From positions 1,302,001 through 1,366,000 of the forward strand of contig JAPFFF010000018.1 in NCBI GenBank assembly GCA_039105265.1: DNA of 64,000 nucleotides. Reading direction: 5' to 3'. The position numbers and the translations under genes were made by a program. Under the pieces are notes generated by a model that saw only the letters and a list, made by a program, of their open reading frames with translations, ran no database searches and was not told where the DNA came from. The DNA is from Tritrichomonas musculus (taxonomy: Eukaryota; Parabasalia; Tritrichomonadida; Tritrichomonadidae). Below, piece after piece: positions 37,934 to 50,500 of the stretch (its first letter is position 1; the number at the start of each line of letters is the position of its first letter).

Positions 37934-40900
37934 TTAATTAAATTTAAACAAATATGTATTATCTATAAATGATCCATAAGAAGCAACAAAGTCGAGAATC
38001 CTTCCAGTTGCAGCCTCAAGATCAACGGATGGCAAAACGACGCTATCTGCAATAATTTGCGAAATTTCTTGTGATGACAAATCAATGGGAATAGCAATGA
38101 TATCTTTACTCAATATATCAAAGCAAATATCGCCTGGCTCATAACCAGCAATTAACGAATTTATCTCATTTTTCAATTTTTCAGTTTCTCTTTCATTTTG
38201 CTTTCCGAGATCACAAACGACAACAATTGAATTAGCGGGTTCAAACGTTACAGATTCATTCTCATCATTTTCATTTTCAGTTTCTCTTGAAAATTCAAAG
38301 CTAAGATGCTGAGCAGAGTTTTCAACAGCTGGAATTGATTCGCACATCATTTTGAAGACATTGGAAACAAAGTCAACATCTCGCCTTGTTACAAAGACAA
38401 CAGCACCAGAACAAGAAATCGCATGAAACAAAGCAAGGGCACAATGTGCAGCCGAACTAGCATCAAATGGGGCAAACGATAGAGCATTCAAAAGATAAAA
38501 TTTCTCAAATTTCTTCATCTTGTTGAATTCAGTTGGAATAATCGAAGATCCAAGACGAACAGAACCAGGAGGAGTGTCCATAAATTGCATCCCACTATAA
38601 GAATTGAGTATCTCAACGTCTTTGCCATCAGAACAACCAGTTGTAGAACGGTTAAAACCGTTAACCACAGAAAAAGTTTTACATTCAACTTGGCCTCTGC
38701 GAATTAATTCGCGAATCAGTGGAAGAGGCGGAAATGTTGACTTTCGAGCAATGAATGATTCTTCTAGAATCGTGGAAGTGCAGCCACTTGGACAGCGAAC
38801 AACAGGAGTTATCGGTGACTTTATCAAAAAGCGGGGAGCGGCGGTTATTCTATGGAAAAATGGCCAAAAAGATTTTTTCGGATCATTTCGTTCTTTCGGT
38901 TTCAAATCGATGTCAATCAAACTAAACGAACTGTTTCCACTCTCATCAGTGAATGATGATGGATCTTGATGAGCGAAGAGATGTAGTTCGATTCCACGTG
39001 AAGCTGATTTTTTCCCAGATTCAAAATATTCACTGACAAATTTTGAATGATTTTTTATGTCAAAAACCGAATCAACAGTGACGATATCGGTTGGATAATG
39101 ACCGTTTGCCGATATCCTATCGGCCTCAGAAAGGCCAAATTTGTTAATTGAATCGGAAACAATGCTGACAGCATCACGTGGCAGAAAACTCAAAGGTGCC
39201 TCAATTCTGAATGCTTCTGGGAGTTCAAAAAGAGGCTCATTCATTTCATTCAATTTGACAATTCGTGGCTCTACACGCCACAAAACGACACCGAGAACTT
39301 CATCCAACCTTTTTCCATCAAGCGGGACTCTGAACAGTTTTGCATTATCAGGAAAACCGACAGACACTTCCTTTTCACAATGGCAAATCAAATCGTAAGG
39401 AAGTTTCAAATTCGAATTCGAATTTGAAACGATGAAAATTGGATTGAAAGGAATGTCGAGTGAATCTTCTCTTTGCTTAGCAATCAAAGTCCACGGATCA
39501 AACCGAATCAAGGCGAAATCAAGGCCATTTTTTTCACCATCATCATTATTAGCTGGCGTGTAATGATAATCAGAACAAAAGACGCCAACAGTCGCGTCAT
39601 TGGAGACAGTGAAGCCGTACATTGTTGATGAAAACGATGCATTTGAAGAAAGTGGAGCCATTTGTTTGAACGAACGATGAGCAACGATCGTTGATGATTC
39701 AAAATCTCGTGAAATTTGAATTGAATAGAATTCAAAATCTCCACTTTTTGACTTGACAAATAAAACAACCAAATTTGCCAAAGTTGCAAACGAACAAAAA
39801 GTTGATTTGCCACTGTCTTTTTCTACTTCGAGCTCAAAGATTGGATTTGGCAAGAATGATGAATTAAAACCGTTTTGTACAACGTTAATCCACAATGATT
39901 TTCCTAGCACAGTAACAATAACGGTTCGATTGAATTGGCTCAAATGAAATGAATTAACAATGAACAGACTTTGCGGTTGAGAATGAAGTGAAACAACAGC
40001 TGTACAATTCATTGGCTTCGATGAAAAAGATGAATTGATGATTGAAATGTCAGAAATTGAATAAAAAGTGTAATTTGACGATTTTCCATTTTTTAATGAG
40101 TTTTTTTCTTTCCAATTTATTTCAATTTCAATTCTTTTCCCGTCTTCTTTTGTTGAGTGAATGTTTGAGACTTCAACAATTGAGTCATCAACGAAGCCAG
40201 ATTGACTCATAATTTCAATTTCTTTTTTACACCTCTCAAAAAACATATAAGGTGAAATATCCGGCGGTTTACAAAGAACAGGGACAACTTTTTCAATGTA
40301 ATATTTCAAAAAGTCATCACGAATTGAATCAGAATCTTTTTCAATAGGAACTTGAAGGAATATGAATGGCAATATTGAATAGTACTCGATGTCTTCAACT
40401 TGACTTCCAGTTAAATCATTCACAAAACTCAGAAGTGAAAAATTTTCATCATCATTTTCAACATTTTTGTAATGACTCTTGATTTCGTCGTTTATTTCAA
40501 TATTTTCAGTGGTTTTTATTTGGCCAATTCCAGCATTCAAACTTTGAATGGTCCAGTACTCAAATAACCATTTTGCAAATATTTCTGATGGCTCCTTGCT
40601 TGATAAGTAACTTCGGAATAATGACTGAATATTTTCACAATCATTCTCGTTTTGTTTGATTTCATCAACTTTTTCTTCCAAAAATTGAGTGGGACGTTTA
40701 GAACCACGAGTTTTACGGTTGTAATTTTGCGTTTTTTCTAGCTTGCATCGAGGACATGCATTTGACCATGATTCTGAATCTTGGTCAGGCTTTTCATCAC
40801 ATGGAAGCTTGCAGAATTCACAATGGTTGGACAAAACAAAAGAGGAAGCTTTCATCCAATGTGAAGCTTGATTAAAAAGTGACGTAAACTGGTCCATTTT

Positions 40901-42442
40901 TTGATTACAAGCGGATAGCAATGCATCTTTACTTTCTTCATCGCCACTTTTTGAATGCTCTTTGAATTTTTGTATTATTAACTGGTCAATCTCATTTATT
41001 GGACTATTTTTATTGCCACCAAAAATGACCTCTTCTATTCGTGATTTGTTTGATGAATAGTCATGGTCAGAAATGAGTTGAATAACTTGATTGAATGACA
41101 ATGCTTCTTTTTGAACTTTTTCAGAGAAAACCGCTTCAATTTGAAATCTTCTAGAAATATATTTTTTCCATAGAAAAAGCTCATCACATGAATTGAATAG
41201 AATTGTATTTTGGCCAGCATTACCAACACAATTTGACAAATCACAATGAAGAATGAGTGAACTGTCAAAACCGCCCAAAATTCGGTTATTATACAATTTT
41301 GAAAGACCTCCAATGTGAAAGTCAGATTTAACCTCAAAATTTGAATCATCCTCAGAAAGATAAAGTGTCCGTGTACAAATTCTATGCATAAGTGAAGTGG
41401 TATAAATGGTCACATCACGATACAAAGGATGATTTGGCGGCAAATTATTCGGAATATAAAGAAAAATGAACAAATAAGCAGCTTTCGAAATATATATGCC
41501 TATAAAGGGCGATGTTTCATCGAATGCTTCAACTAAATTAACTTTAATGGCATTATGTGATAAATATTTCACAATTTTTGAATACACACCGATCAAACCA
41601 ATCAGAATTGTTGATCGTCCAATCAAAGAATCATAAGGAAAGGCAAATGAATCAGTTCGCGTGGCAAAAGTTGTGCAGTTGGTTGTGAAATGAGCAAATG
41701 ATTGATCATTGAAAATTGGATGGAAGCAACCATTTATCAATTCAAATTTTATAATGGGGAAAAATGTTAAACCAGCTTTTCGCATTCCATAGTTCGGATG
41801 AGGATGAATAACGCTGAATTCAGTGAATTCTGGGGTAATACATACATCTTGTCCTAAAGCAATAAAGAAATATGAATCGCTTATTGTTTCAATATCTAAT
41901 GGCTGTGAGCTTAATCTTAAAAAGCCAAGTGGAGTGTAATACAAAACAATAATCGGTTTTTGCATACGCATAGATATTATTCCCAAATATTGAACAATAT
42001 TTTTTGAGGTGAAATTAAAATCAATATCTTCTTCGCTTTCACAGTCTTTCAAAAAATCTTCTTTTTTATAAACAATATTTGAATCATCATTTTTATAGAT
42101 AGCATTTTGGACAGATGTAAAATGATCAGTTGGATGTGGTGAAGTATCAACTTCGATACCATATATTTTAAAAAATGAAATAATTTCTTTAATAACATCG
42201 TTTTGTTGATATATTTTAGAAAATTGCTCTGGAATGATTTTTACTAGAAGCTCTGTATCTATAATTTCATAACAATTATGAATATATGAAATGAAAGATG
42301 CTGTATATTTTGTTTGCTTTAAAAAATCGAAAGATCTCATTTTGACATCTGATATATCTGATTTGACAAAGCAAGATCTGTCAGGAACAACATTAATTGA
42401 ACCAAATTCCATTTTGGGACAATTGATACTAAATTTGGTCAT
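37934..42442 (-). CDS. Large protein of unknown function with a zinc-ribbon-like motif
   Basis: This is a 1502-residue protein from a clear ATG; I recognise no family. Visible parts: an N-terminal mixed alpha/beta region (about 1-440) with repeated aromatic strand motifs and a passage PIIVLYYTPLGFLRLSS; a CEFCKLPC ... ACPRCK block near residues 530-560, which could hold one zinc ion; an acidic helical middle; strand-rich segments about 770-1040 that may be a beta-propeller or beta-sandwich; and a Rossmann-like C-terminal end (AVVFVTRRDVDFV, SIVVVCDLGK). Codon use becomes less AT-rich in the 3' half. No signal peptide or membrane segment. An OTU- or von Willebrand A-like fold was considered for the ends but key residues could not be placed. 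Divergent from SBDS. Confidence 0.75.
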   Translation of the reverse strand: MTKFSINCPKMEFGSINVVPDRSCFVKSDISDVKMRSFDFLKQTKYTASFISYIHNCYEIIDTELLVKIIPEQFSKIYQQNDVIKEIISFFKIYGIEVDTSPHPTDHFTSVQNAIYKNDDSNIVYKKEDFLKDCESEEDIDFNFTSKNIVQYLGIISMRMQKPIIVLYYTPLGFLRLSSQPLDIETISDSYFFIALGQDVCITPEFTEFSVIHPHPNYGMRKAGLTFFPIIKFELINGCFHPIFNDQSFAHFTTNCTTFATRTDSFAFPYDSLIGRSTILIGLIGVYSKIVKYLSHNAIKVNLVEAFDETSPFIGIYISKAAYLFIFLYIPNNLPPNHPLYRDVTIYTTSLMHRICTRTLYLSEDDSNFEVKSDFHIGGLSKLYNNRILGGFDSSLILHCDLSNCVGNAGQNTILFNSCDELFLWKKYISRRFQIEAVFSEKVQKEALSFNQVIQLISDHDYSSNKSRIEEVIFGGNKNSPINEIDQLIIQKFKEHSKSGDEESKDALLSACNQKMDQFTSLFNQASHWMKASSFVLSNHCEFCKLPCDEKPDQDSESWSNACPRCKLEKTQNYNRKTRGSKRPTQFLEEKVDEIKQNENDCENIQSLFRSYLSSKEPSEIFAKWLFEYWTIQSLNAGIGQIKTTENIEINDEIKSHYKNVENDDENFSLLSFVNDLTGSQVEDIEYYSILPFIFLQVPIEKDSDSIRDDFLKYYIEKVVPVLCKPPDISPYMFFERCKKEIEIMSQSGFVDDSIVEVSNIHSTKEDGKRIEIEINWKEKNSLKNGKSSNYTFYSISDISIINSSFSSKPMNCTAVVSLHSQPQSLFIVNSFHLSQFNRTVIVTVLGKSLWINVVQNGFNSSFLPNPIFELEVEKDSGKSTFCSFATLANLVVLFVKSKSGDFEFYSIQISRDFESSTIVAHRSFKQMAPLSSNASFSSTMYGFTVSNDATVGVFCSDYHYTPANNDDGEKNGLDFALIRFDPWTLIAKQREDSLDIPFNPIFIVSNSNSNLKLPYDLICHCEKEVSVGFPDNAKLFRVPLDGKRLDEVLGVVLWRVEPRIVKLNEMNEPLFELPEAFRIEAPLSFLPRDAVSIVSDSINKFGLSEADRISANGHYPTDIVTVDSVFDIKNHSKFVSEYFESGKKSASRGIELHLFAHQDPSSFTDESGNSSFSLIDIDLKPKERNDPKKSFWPFFHRITAAPRFLIKSPITPVVRCPSGCTSTILEESFIARKSTFPPLPLIRELIRRGQVECKTFSVVNGFNRSTTGCSDGKDVEILNSYSGMQFMDTPPGSVRLGSSIIPTEFNKMKKFEKFYLLNALSFAPFDASSAAHCALALFHAISCSGAVVFVTRRDVDFVSNVFKMMCESIPAVENSAQHLSFEFSRETENENDENESVTFEPANSIVVVCDLGKQNERETEKLKNEINSLIAGYEPGDICFDILSKDIIAIPIDLSSQEISQIIADSVVLPSVDLEAATGRILDFVASYGSFIDNTYLFKFN

Positions 42443-42917
42443 TAAATAAACTTTTTCTATCTATCTCTAATTGTCATCAAAACACAATTTTCTACATAGT
42501 TATCAAATTTCAAGAGTATGTTATTTGGTTCAAATGATATATTTTTAATTATAAATATAAAATATAAATAAAGAATTATTTTTTTTAATCTTTAATAATT
42601 TAATAATTGATTTATGATGGGAATTTTAAAATTAAACATAACTAAAACATAAAAACAGATCTAATAGTATTAAATATAATCAAAAATTCCATACTTATAA
42701 ATAATTTAAGATATTTGAAAAAAATAAAATTTCCAAATCAAGCAATTTTATTTAAATAAATGATTTAAAATATGATAACTTAAACAAATATTTTAAATGC
42801 GTGTAAAATATGACATTTTGTATTATATCAAATGATAAATAATTGTTTTTATTATGAAAATTTTCAGAAGCATAAAATTGAAAAACATATTCAAAATTTC
42901 AATATTTTCTGAAAATT
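42443..42917. other. Divergent intergenic region upstream of SBDS
   Basis: 475 AT-rich bases between two start codons; no Inr was found near the minus-strand ATG at 42442, and no other feature. Confidence 0.4.
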
Positions 42918-42926
42918 TCATCAAAA
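42918..42926 (+). promoter_or_regulatory. Inr-like element of SBDS
   Basis: TCATCAAAA with +1 A 14 bases before the ATG at 42934. Confidence 0.45.
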
Positions 42927-42933
42927 TCTTGCT

Positions 42934-43890
42934 ATGATTAAGCAACCTCTTGGTCAGAAGATTTTATCAAATGTTTCGTTTGTGAAACTAAACAGACGTA
43001 ATAAACACTTTGAAATTGCTGTATTTCCAAACAAAGTTACGTCTTGGAGGAATGGTCTAGAAACTGATATCGATAATGTTGTCCAATCGCACAGTATTTT
43101 CGTTAATGTTGATCAAGGAATGCTTGCTAAACAAAGTGTAGTTCTCGAAACTCTTCAAGTCAAAACGATGGATGAAGCATTAAAAGTTATTCTAGATGAA
43201 GGTCAGATAACCCTCGCTGAAAAAGAAAGGAACATAGTTATTTCAAATTTAACCAAAGATATCGCCTCAATTGTTGCATCTCAATGTGTAAACACAAATA
43301 CACAGCGTCCATTAACGACCACAATGGTTGAAAGAGCTATGAAGTCAGTTGGATTCAATGTTAAACCAAACAAGGCACCCAAGGCGCAAGCTATAAAACT
43401 AATTCGCTTTCTTCAAGAAAAGAAGTATCCAATTACTAGAGCTAGAATAAGACTAAAGTTCATCATCAAAAATGAAATGGCAGAAAAAATGATTTCAATG
43501 CTTCCTATTGTAGAATCAGTTGAAGCTAAAGATGATATGACAGTTGTTATAGCTCAAGTTGATCCAGGAAACCTTCGACCACTTGCAAGAGATTTGGCTG
43601 CTGAATTTGGAACCAATATTGGAATTGATATTTTGGAGCTTTATGTTACATCAACGAAATCACAAGATTCAGAAAAGAGTACTCAATCAAAAACGGATAC
43701 CAAAAATAGTGACAACGACAATGACAATGATAGTGATAATGACAATAGTAACGATAATATCAACAATTCTAATGATAATGACAATGAAAATAATGCCAAT
43801 GACGAACATAATGATGATAATGATAACAACAACCATGCAAATGAAGATACTACCAAAGAAGATGACGGCGAAAAAGAAAAAAATGATTAA
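42934..43890 (+). CDS. SBDS: Ribosome maturation factor SBDS/Sdo1
   Basis: This is a 318-residue protein. The first ~235 residues give the three SBDS domains: FYSH-like domain I with KHFEIAVFPNKVTSWRNG (compare RFEIACYKNKVxxWRxG), the SHSIFVNVDQGMLAK block (xxVFxNVSKGQVAK), domain II with LAEKERNIVISNLTKDIASIVASQCVNTNT.. and the PLTTTMVERAMKS helix, and domain III with RARIRLKFIIKN. SBDS works with the GTPase EFL1 to release eIF6 from nascent 60S subunits in the cytoplasm. The last ~65 residues are an extra Asn/Asp/Glu low-complexity tail; C-terminal extensions of SBDS are known in some protists. Confidence in identity is high. Confidence 0.92.
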   Translation: MIKQPLGQKILSNVSFVKLNRRNKHFEIAVFPNKVTSWRNGLETDIDNVVQSHSIFVNVDQGMLAKQSVVLETLQVKTMDEALKVILDEGQITLAEKERNIVISNLTKDIASIVASQCVNTNTQRPLTTTMVERAMKSVGFNVKPNKAPKAQAIKLIRFLQEKKYPITRARIRLKFIIKNEMAEKMISMLPIVESVEAKDDMTVVIAQVDPGNLRPLARDLAAEFGTNIGIDILELYVTSTKSQDSEKSTQSKTDTKNSDNDNDNDSDNDNSNDNINNSNDNDNENNANDEHNDDNDNNNHANEDTTKEDDGEKEKND

Positions 43891-44569
43891 AATCGCATAT
43901 ATTAGATCTGCTTATATTTCATAATGAATCATTTATAATATTAAGCACCATATTATTATCATTTCTAAATATCTGAAATGTTTTAAATGCATAAATATAA
44001 AACAATTATCTTGAAAACATTGAAAAAACTAATTATTATATAAATATATACTAAATATTCTTACCAAGCTTTTTTTTTTTAAATTTGTAATTGTTTTTAT
44101 ATATTCAAAAATATGATCATAATACCATAAGAATCGAAAATACCGCACAAAATTTCCAAAAGAGCTGTCATACAACATTACTCAATTTAAAATGAGGTTA
44201 ATCATTTTTGTATCAAACTCATAAATAAAAATTAAAATTGGAATATAAATAAAGTAGATAACAATTATCAAAAAAATGATTTTTATTATTGCAAAACTAA
44301 TGAATTTAATAAAGATATTCATAAAAATTTTAAAAATCAACTTGAAACTTTTTCTGTAGATTCAAAATATATGATTTTAAGTATTTACATACCACCTCAT
44401 GAAAAATTTAATATTACTTTGTTATTAAATATAATTTATAATAATTATCAATATTTTATAATAAATATTGACAAAATATTCTGATTAAATAAGATTTTTA
44501 TAATTGAACTATGAAACTAAACTTTGAAAACTTTTTCATAAAATTCAAATATAAGCATTATAAACTTTT
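43891..44569. other. Intergenic gap between SBDS and HECT genes
   Basis: About 680 very AT-rich bases without ORF or repeat; promoter of the HECT gene at its end. Confidence 0.4.
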
Positions 44570-44578
44570 TCATATACT
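44570..44578 (+). promoter_or_regulatory. Inr-like element of the HECT gene
   Basis: TCATATACT with +1 A 12 bases before the ATG at 44584. Confidence 0.5.
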
Positions 44579-44583
44579 TTATA

Positions 44584-47500
44584 ATGAAGAGTAGTGAAGA
44601 TTTTAGAAATAATCAACAATTAAGATTAATTTCAATTACAGAACTTGAAAATATTTTTGATGGCAATATATTTAATACTATTTATAATCAAGTATCTTCA
44701 ATTACTAACGTAGAAAAAACTGATTCAGCTAATCTTCCTTCATTAATAACTTTACTTCGTGTATTTTTGAGCTCTCTTAAAAGTGATGGAAGCCTACCTT
44801 CACAGACAGATTTTTTAAATCAATTATCACTACAAATCGAATCTCAAGATGTTGAAGAATCCCTATTTTACAAGTGTTGCGAAGCATTAAATTTTGTTAT
44901 TCAAAATAATTTACCAAGCATCGATCAAAATTTTGCTTTAATTCATAATTTCTCATGGGCACCATACCAATCAAAATCTCAAGAAAGTAAAGAAAACGAA
45001 GAATCTCTCGGAAGTATAATGTTTAATGCATTATTCTCTTCAATTGAAAACGTTGATATTCTCGGAATTGATGTTATAGAAAAAATTCTACCAAAATTAT
45101 TAAATTCGATTCCAGAAAATCTTAAATTAGGTGCATCAATTCAAACGTGTGAAAATACAGAAAATTTTTTATTAAAGATTGGAATGTCTTCATATTTTGA
45201 TAATGATAATATCCGAAATATATTAATCCAAATTTTATTAAAAATGGCATATTCATTACAATCAGCTCAATTTATTTACTCAATTTTATACTTATCTCTC
45301 AGTTCAAACATTAAATTCGATATTTCTTTAGTAAATCAATTTTTTTCGAAATTCAAATATACGATTAATTATTATGATTTTGATGTTGACATCCAGCAAA
45401 AAATCACCAAATTATTTATTTCAAAAGAATCTATTTTTGCCCTACTTGATAATTTGACAATATGTCAAATATCATCAAATGAAATTAAAACCATAGCAGA
45501 AATTCCATACTCAGTTACTTACAAACATATTGTAATGACCATTAGACACATCTTTTTCATTGATTTCATTGACAAATCCACCTTAAAAGTTGCATTTATG
45601 CCAACAAATCGAAATGACAACACAAACAACGTCAACAACAACAACAACAGCAACAATGAGAACAGCAACACCAATAATCTTGTCATATCCACGTATGAAA
45701 TCAATCAAAAAGTTAAAGATCTTCTTTATTCATGGGGAAATGAGAATGTTTATTGCTTATTTTCATCAAAAAAGTGCCAAAACGGTTTAATTTTGGTTGA
45801 AATTTCATTTCAAAACGACAAATTAAATTTTTGTTGTTTTGAAGAATTTAATGGTCCACAAAATGTAGATTTTGGTTTTCATACTTCACAAAATAATTTT
45901 GTTTTATTTTCAAGGTCAATTGAAAACGGTTTAATTTATCAAATTTCATCTCAAACCGTCAAATTTAAAATGACTTGTAATCCATTCTATCCGGAACGAG
46001 ATGTAAAATTTGCTGGCAACTTGGACATGATTGCTTTGTATGATACAAATTCACATCATATGGAAGTGACACGAATTCAGCATCCATTTCTCCTCAAAAT
46101 TGACGAGAATGCGAACCAACTGACGAAGATTCTTCAATTCGTCATCAACCAATCATTACTTCGAAACCTTGACGATTACATTGATTTGTATTCGTTCTTC
46201 ACAACTGATCCAGTTCGAAGTATTTCGATGCTGATTCAAATCATCAAACTTTTGATCGAAAACCAGCAAACTGAGATGTTCGAGATCACTTTAATGGCAT
46301 TAATATTGAACATACAAGCTTTGTCTAGTACTGTTAAAAGCTCACAAAATTTTCAAAACGATGTCACTTCACTTTTTAATGACCTTAGAGTTTTGTTATC
46401 GAAATTGTTGAGTTCTGACATTTGTGTGAAGAATCCATCGATTTTGAAAATTATTTTGATATTGATTGTTAATCATTATTCTATCTTGTTTTATCCCAAT
46501 TATTCCCAAATTGGACCGTTTTTCAAGTCAATTTTTCTCGATGAAGAGAAAAGAAAACTAATTTATAAAGACAATCTTGTTTTGCTTCTTTTTTCGACAC
46601 CAATCATTGTTTACATAGCGAACAATGAATTGATAAATGCTGTCAATAATGTCAAGATTCCATTCCTTGCTTATTCATCGATAACAAGGATGCCTTCGAT
46701 GCTTCAATTAGAGATAAAAAATTTGTCAAATTTTGGAAGAATTGAAAATTCTGAGAAATTAATGTTCGACTTTTTGAGTGCTTTCTTTCATTATATTTTT
46801 TCTCAAAAAAATATGCAAACTCTTTTTATTCATCTTTTTATTTTTACTGTTCGAATTTCGCATTTAAAAGGCGGAATTCTCTTGAAGTCGAAGTTTTTAG
46901 AGCTTCTTCAACCACACATAAATGAATTAATTGACAACTTTTTGTTACTTCCAAAAGTGAATGAATCTGAAGAGAAGTATGGAACGATACAGCCACATAA
47001 ATATAGCCGTTCAATGGAATTGAAAGTATATGAAACTCTTCATCCAATTCCAAGACGTTATGACGATAGCTCACTCATATCGTTCCAAGATTGTGATGAA
47101 ATTTTGATCAACTTTGATCCTCAATGCGCTCTTGATTCAACAAATTCTGACTTCAGCATTTCTTATACTAAAAAAGATGGAAAACCAATTAAGATGAAAT
47201 TTCAATCTGATGGATCACCGACTAATTTTCCAAGGTCGATCAGAATTCCATCAAATGAATGTTCAATTGTTGTCAAATCGAGAGGTTCGAATAATTTTTA
47301 TGGGATTAAATTACAAATTTTCGGTGAATGCTTCATTGATGAAATCAAATTTAATCCTTATTTCTTCCATTTCGCATTCATCTTCTTTTTCTATACGGCC
47401 GGACGATGCGCTGTTGATTGCATCAAGTCATTTGAACATTCAAAAGATGAATTGAATTGTTTACAATTCGCAAAAGAAGATTTGTTGCCATCTGAAAAAA

Positions 47501-50500
47501 ATTTGTCAGTAAGAACTTCGTCATCTGTTCAAATTAAAAAGCAAAATATTCCAAATAAAACGATGACTATTTCTGACAAACCGTTTTTCAACAGAACAAG
47601 TTCATCCCCAAATATGTCTTTTGTTCAACTTGAGAAAAATGTAACAATTAAAAGAGGAAATAGCAAAACTAATTCTTGGTACTCAAATGATGTTCAACAT
47701 AGCTTTTTGAATGCTTTGCAAAGTGATATTCCTCTTCAATCACGAAATCCTGCTTCATATTTCCTCAAGTTCATGTACAAAAGCATTCCTTTTAATTATA
47801 AATTTAAAGAAGATAAAAGAATTCTTATTCTTGAGAAACAAATTTGTTCTGTTCTTCTTTATCATACAAAAACGACATCTGAAGCGATGCGAATTGGATT
47901 AATTTCAATTACATCAAATGAAAATTGTCACATTTCAATTGAAATTTCTCACTTGCTTCATAAAGTATGGAAAAGTCTTTATTCGATGAGATTGTATCTC
48001 TATCGTTTAAGACAAACAAATAAAGATTCATTTGAAGATCATTTGGATCAAGTTACTAAAAAAGCAAAGTATTTAATGACAAGAAATTCAATATTGGAAT
48101 CAGATCCAGACTCAGCAATTTTGACCATTCTTTCTTTCTTGAAATTTAAGATGTCAATGTCTGAAATTAACAAAATTGCAGATCTTAGAAACAAAAGAAT
48201 TGAAATGAGATCGAAAAGTTTAAATTTCTTCAACAATTTAATTAAAATGGATTCAAAATTACCAATTTCGGCAAAAATTTGTTTAGTTTCACAAATTATG
48301 TTTTTATTTCCAGATTTAATGAAAGATGATGATTTATATTCTGTTTCACCTGAAATTGTTAAAGGTTTTAAATCATCATTTTCTATTATTTCTAAATATT
48401 TACTTCACTGTATCACTCAATTTGATCTTCCTTTACAACTTAGATCGCCAATTATGCGATCATTACATTTCCAATTCGATTCGATTTTATCTACATTTGA
48501 TTTGAATGAAATTTTTATAAGATTAATTGAATTTCAAAAATCGCATCCAGATGATTTATTACATAACTCAATCTGGTCAATGATTTGTAAACTTGCTTTG
48601 AATCCAAACATTGATATAAATTGTTTTGAGCTCTTGTTGTTTTCGAATGATGACGATACATATAAATCATTATCATTACAATCAATCTTGATTATTTCAA
48701 GACAATTAAAAATAAAATCTTTTGATAGACTTTTTCATCTCCTTCTTCCAAAGGCATCACCATCATTAACATGTGCAATCTACAATATAATTTGCCAACA
48801 AATCGTTCAATATGGATTTGATGAACGATTTGGTGTTCCAAAAGATTTTCTAACCAAAATGATGATGATTATTGGATCTGTTTATGCAGGTGAACCAATG
48901 TATGAGTTATTACCTAAAGGGACGCCAGCATCTAGTTTATTTTGGATTGCGACAGAGTTTATTTCACTTCTTAGATTATGTGGGAAAAGTTTTTCTAAGA
49001 TTCGAACAAAGTTTGTTAAATTATTATCGTCAATTTTTGATGAAAGTTTAGAAAACATTCTCGAAAATGACAACAAGAAGTTTCAATTAATTGCAGCTTT
49101 TCTTGTCACAGGAAATGATTTTTGTAGATTGAAAACAACTGATCATGCAATGACAATTGATGATGCTTTATTCCCACATTATTATTTTGCCACATGCGAT
49201 TATAGTCGTTTTCAAATGAGAGGATATTCGGTTGAAGAATCGAAAATGAAAATTTCATCATCTTCACCGATTCCAATTGCACGAATTTCAACTGATTCTG
49301 ATTTATTAATACTTACAGAAAATCATTGTAATTTAATTCGATCTTTATTATCATTGAAAGAATATAATATTTTATCTGTTTCTTTTCAATCATCATTAAA
49401 TATTTTATTACAAAATCAACAAAATGTTGAAACATTTTTAAAATTTGTTGGTTTTGATCTTCTTTTAAAATATTCAACTTGCTTATCACAACGAAATATA
49501 AATAATTCAATTAATCATCTTTGTATGGATCTAATTCAATTAATTATGGATCAAGAGATAATTAATAGTAGTAAATCAAATTTGAGCGATACAGATAGTA
49601 GTTTTCATTTAGATAATCAAAACATAAATGAAGAAGAAGATACTTTTGTTTTACTTCAAGGAAATGGCGAAGTAAACACGAAAGAAAAAACATTAAAATC
49701 AAATCCAAAACATCTTTCATCAAGTAGTGTTTTTGTATTAAATTCACCTTTATCTTGTAAAAGTTACTTTTATGAAATAAGCGGAGATAATCTGGAATCA
49801 ATTAACGTTGGTTTTCTATCTCATCGAGATACAACAAAAAATTATTCGAAATATATTTTTAATAGAAGTTGTGGAATCATTACATGTGAATCTACGACAT
49901 GTTTAATCGGCGATATTCCTGAATATTCATCAATTTCATGCGGATATTTAGATAATTATATTTATTTCTTCATTGGAATGAAATATTTTAAATTTGGTCC
50001 ATATCATTTTCATTACTTTACACCATTTGTTGAATTTAAAAATGATTCACAAATGACTTGTTCATTTAATTTGGACAAAAGTGATTATTACATCAGTTTG
50101 TTGTCGAATAAAGAGTTGCTTCCTGTTTCGATGGAAGAATTATCGGGAAGTCGTAATTCACTATCAACAAGTGAATTAACTTTGTTGTTACCAAGTTTAC
50201 TTCCACCGACAACAGTTGACACAACTCATCATCAACATCATCATAATAATAATCAATTACATTTGTTGCATTCATCAATGATGTTAATTAATCATTCTCA
50301 AAATAATATAAGAAGAAATCAACGAAATAGTCGTCATCATAATTTCATGACTCGTCATTTTCCATCAACAGAAAGTATGTCGATGAATGACGATGAAGAA
50401 TATGAAGAAGAAGATGAAGATATCGACCTTCCTCCAACTCCTCCTCCTCCGTTAAGAAGAGCATCATCTCGATCACAACCTTCATCAATCAAAAGAAATT

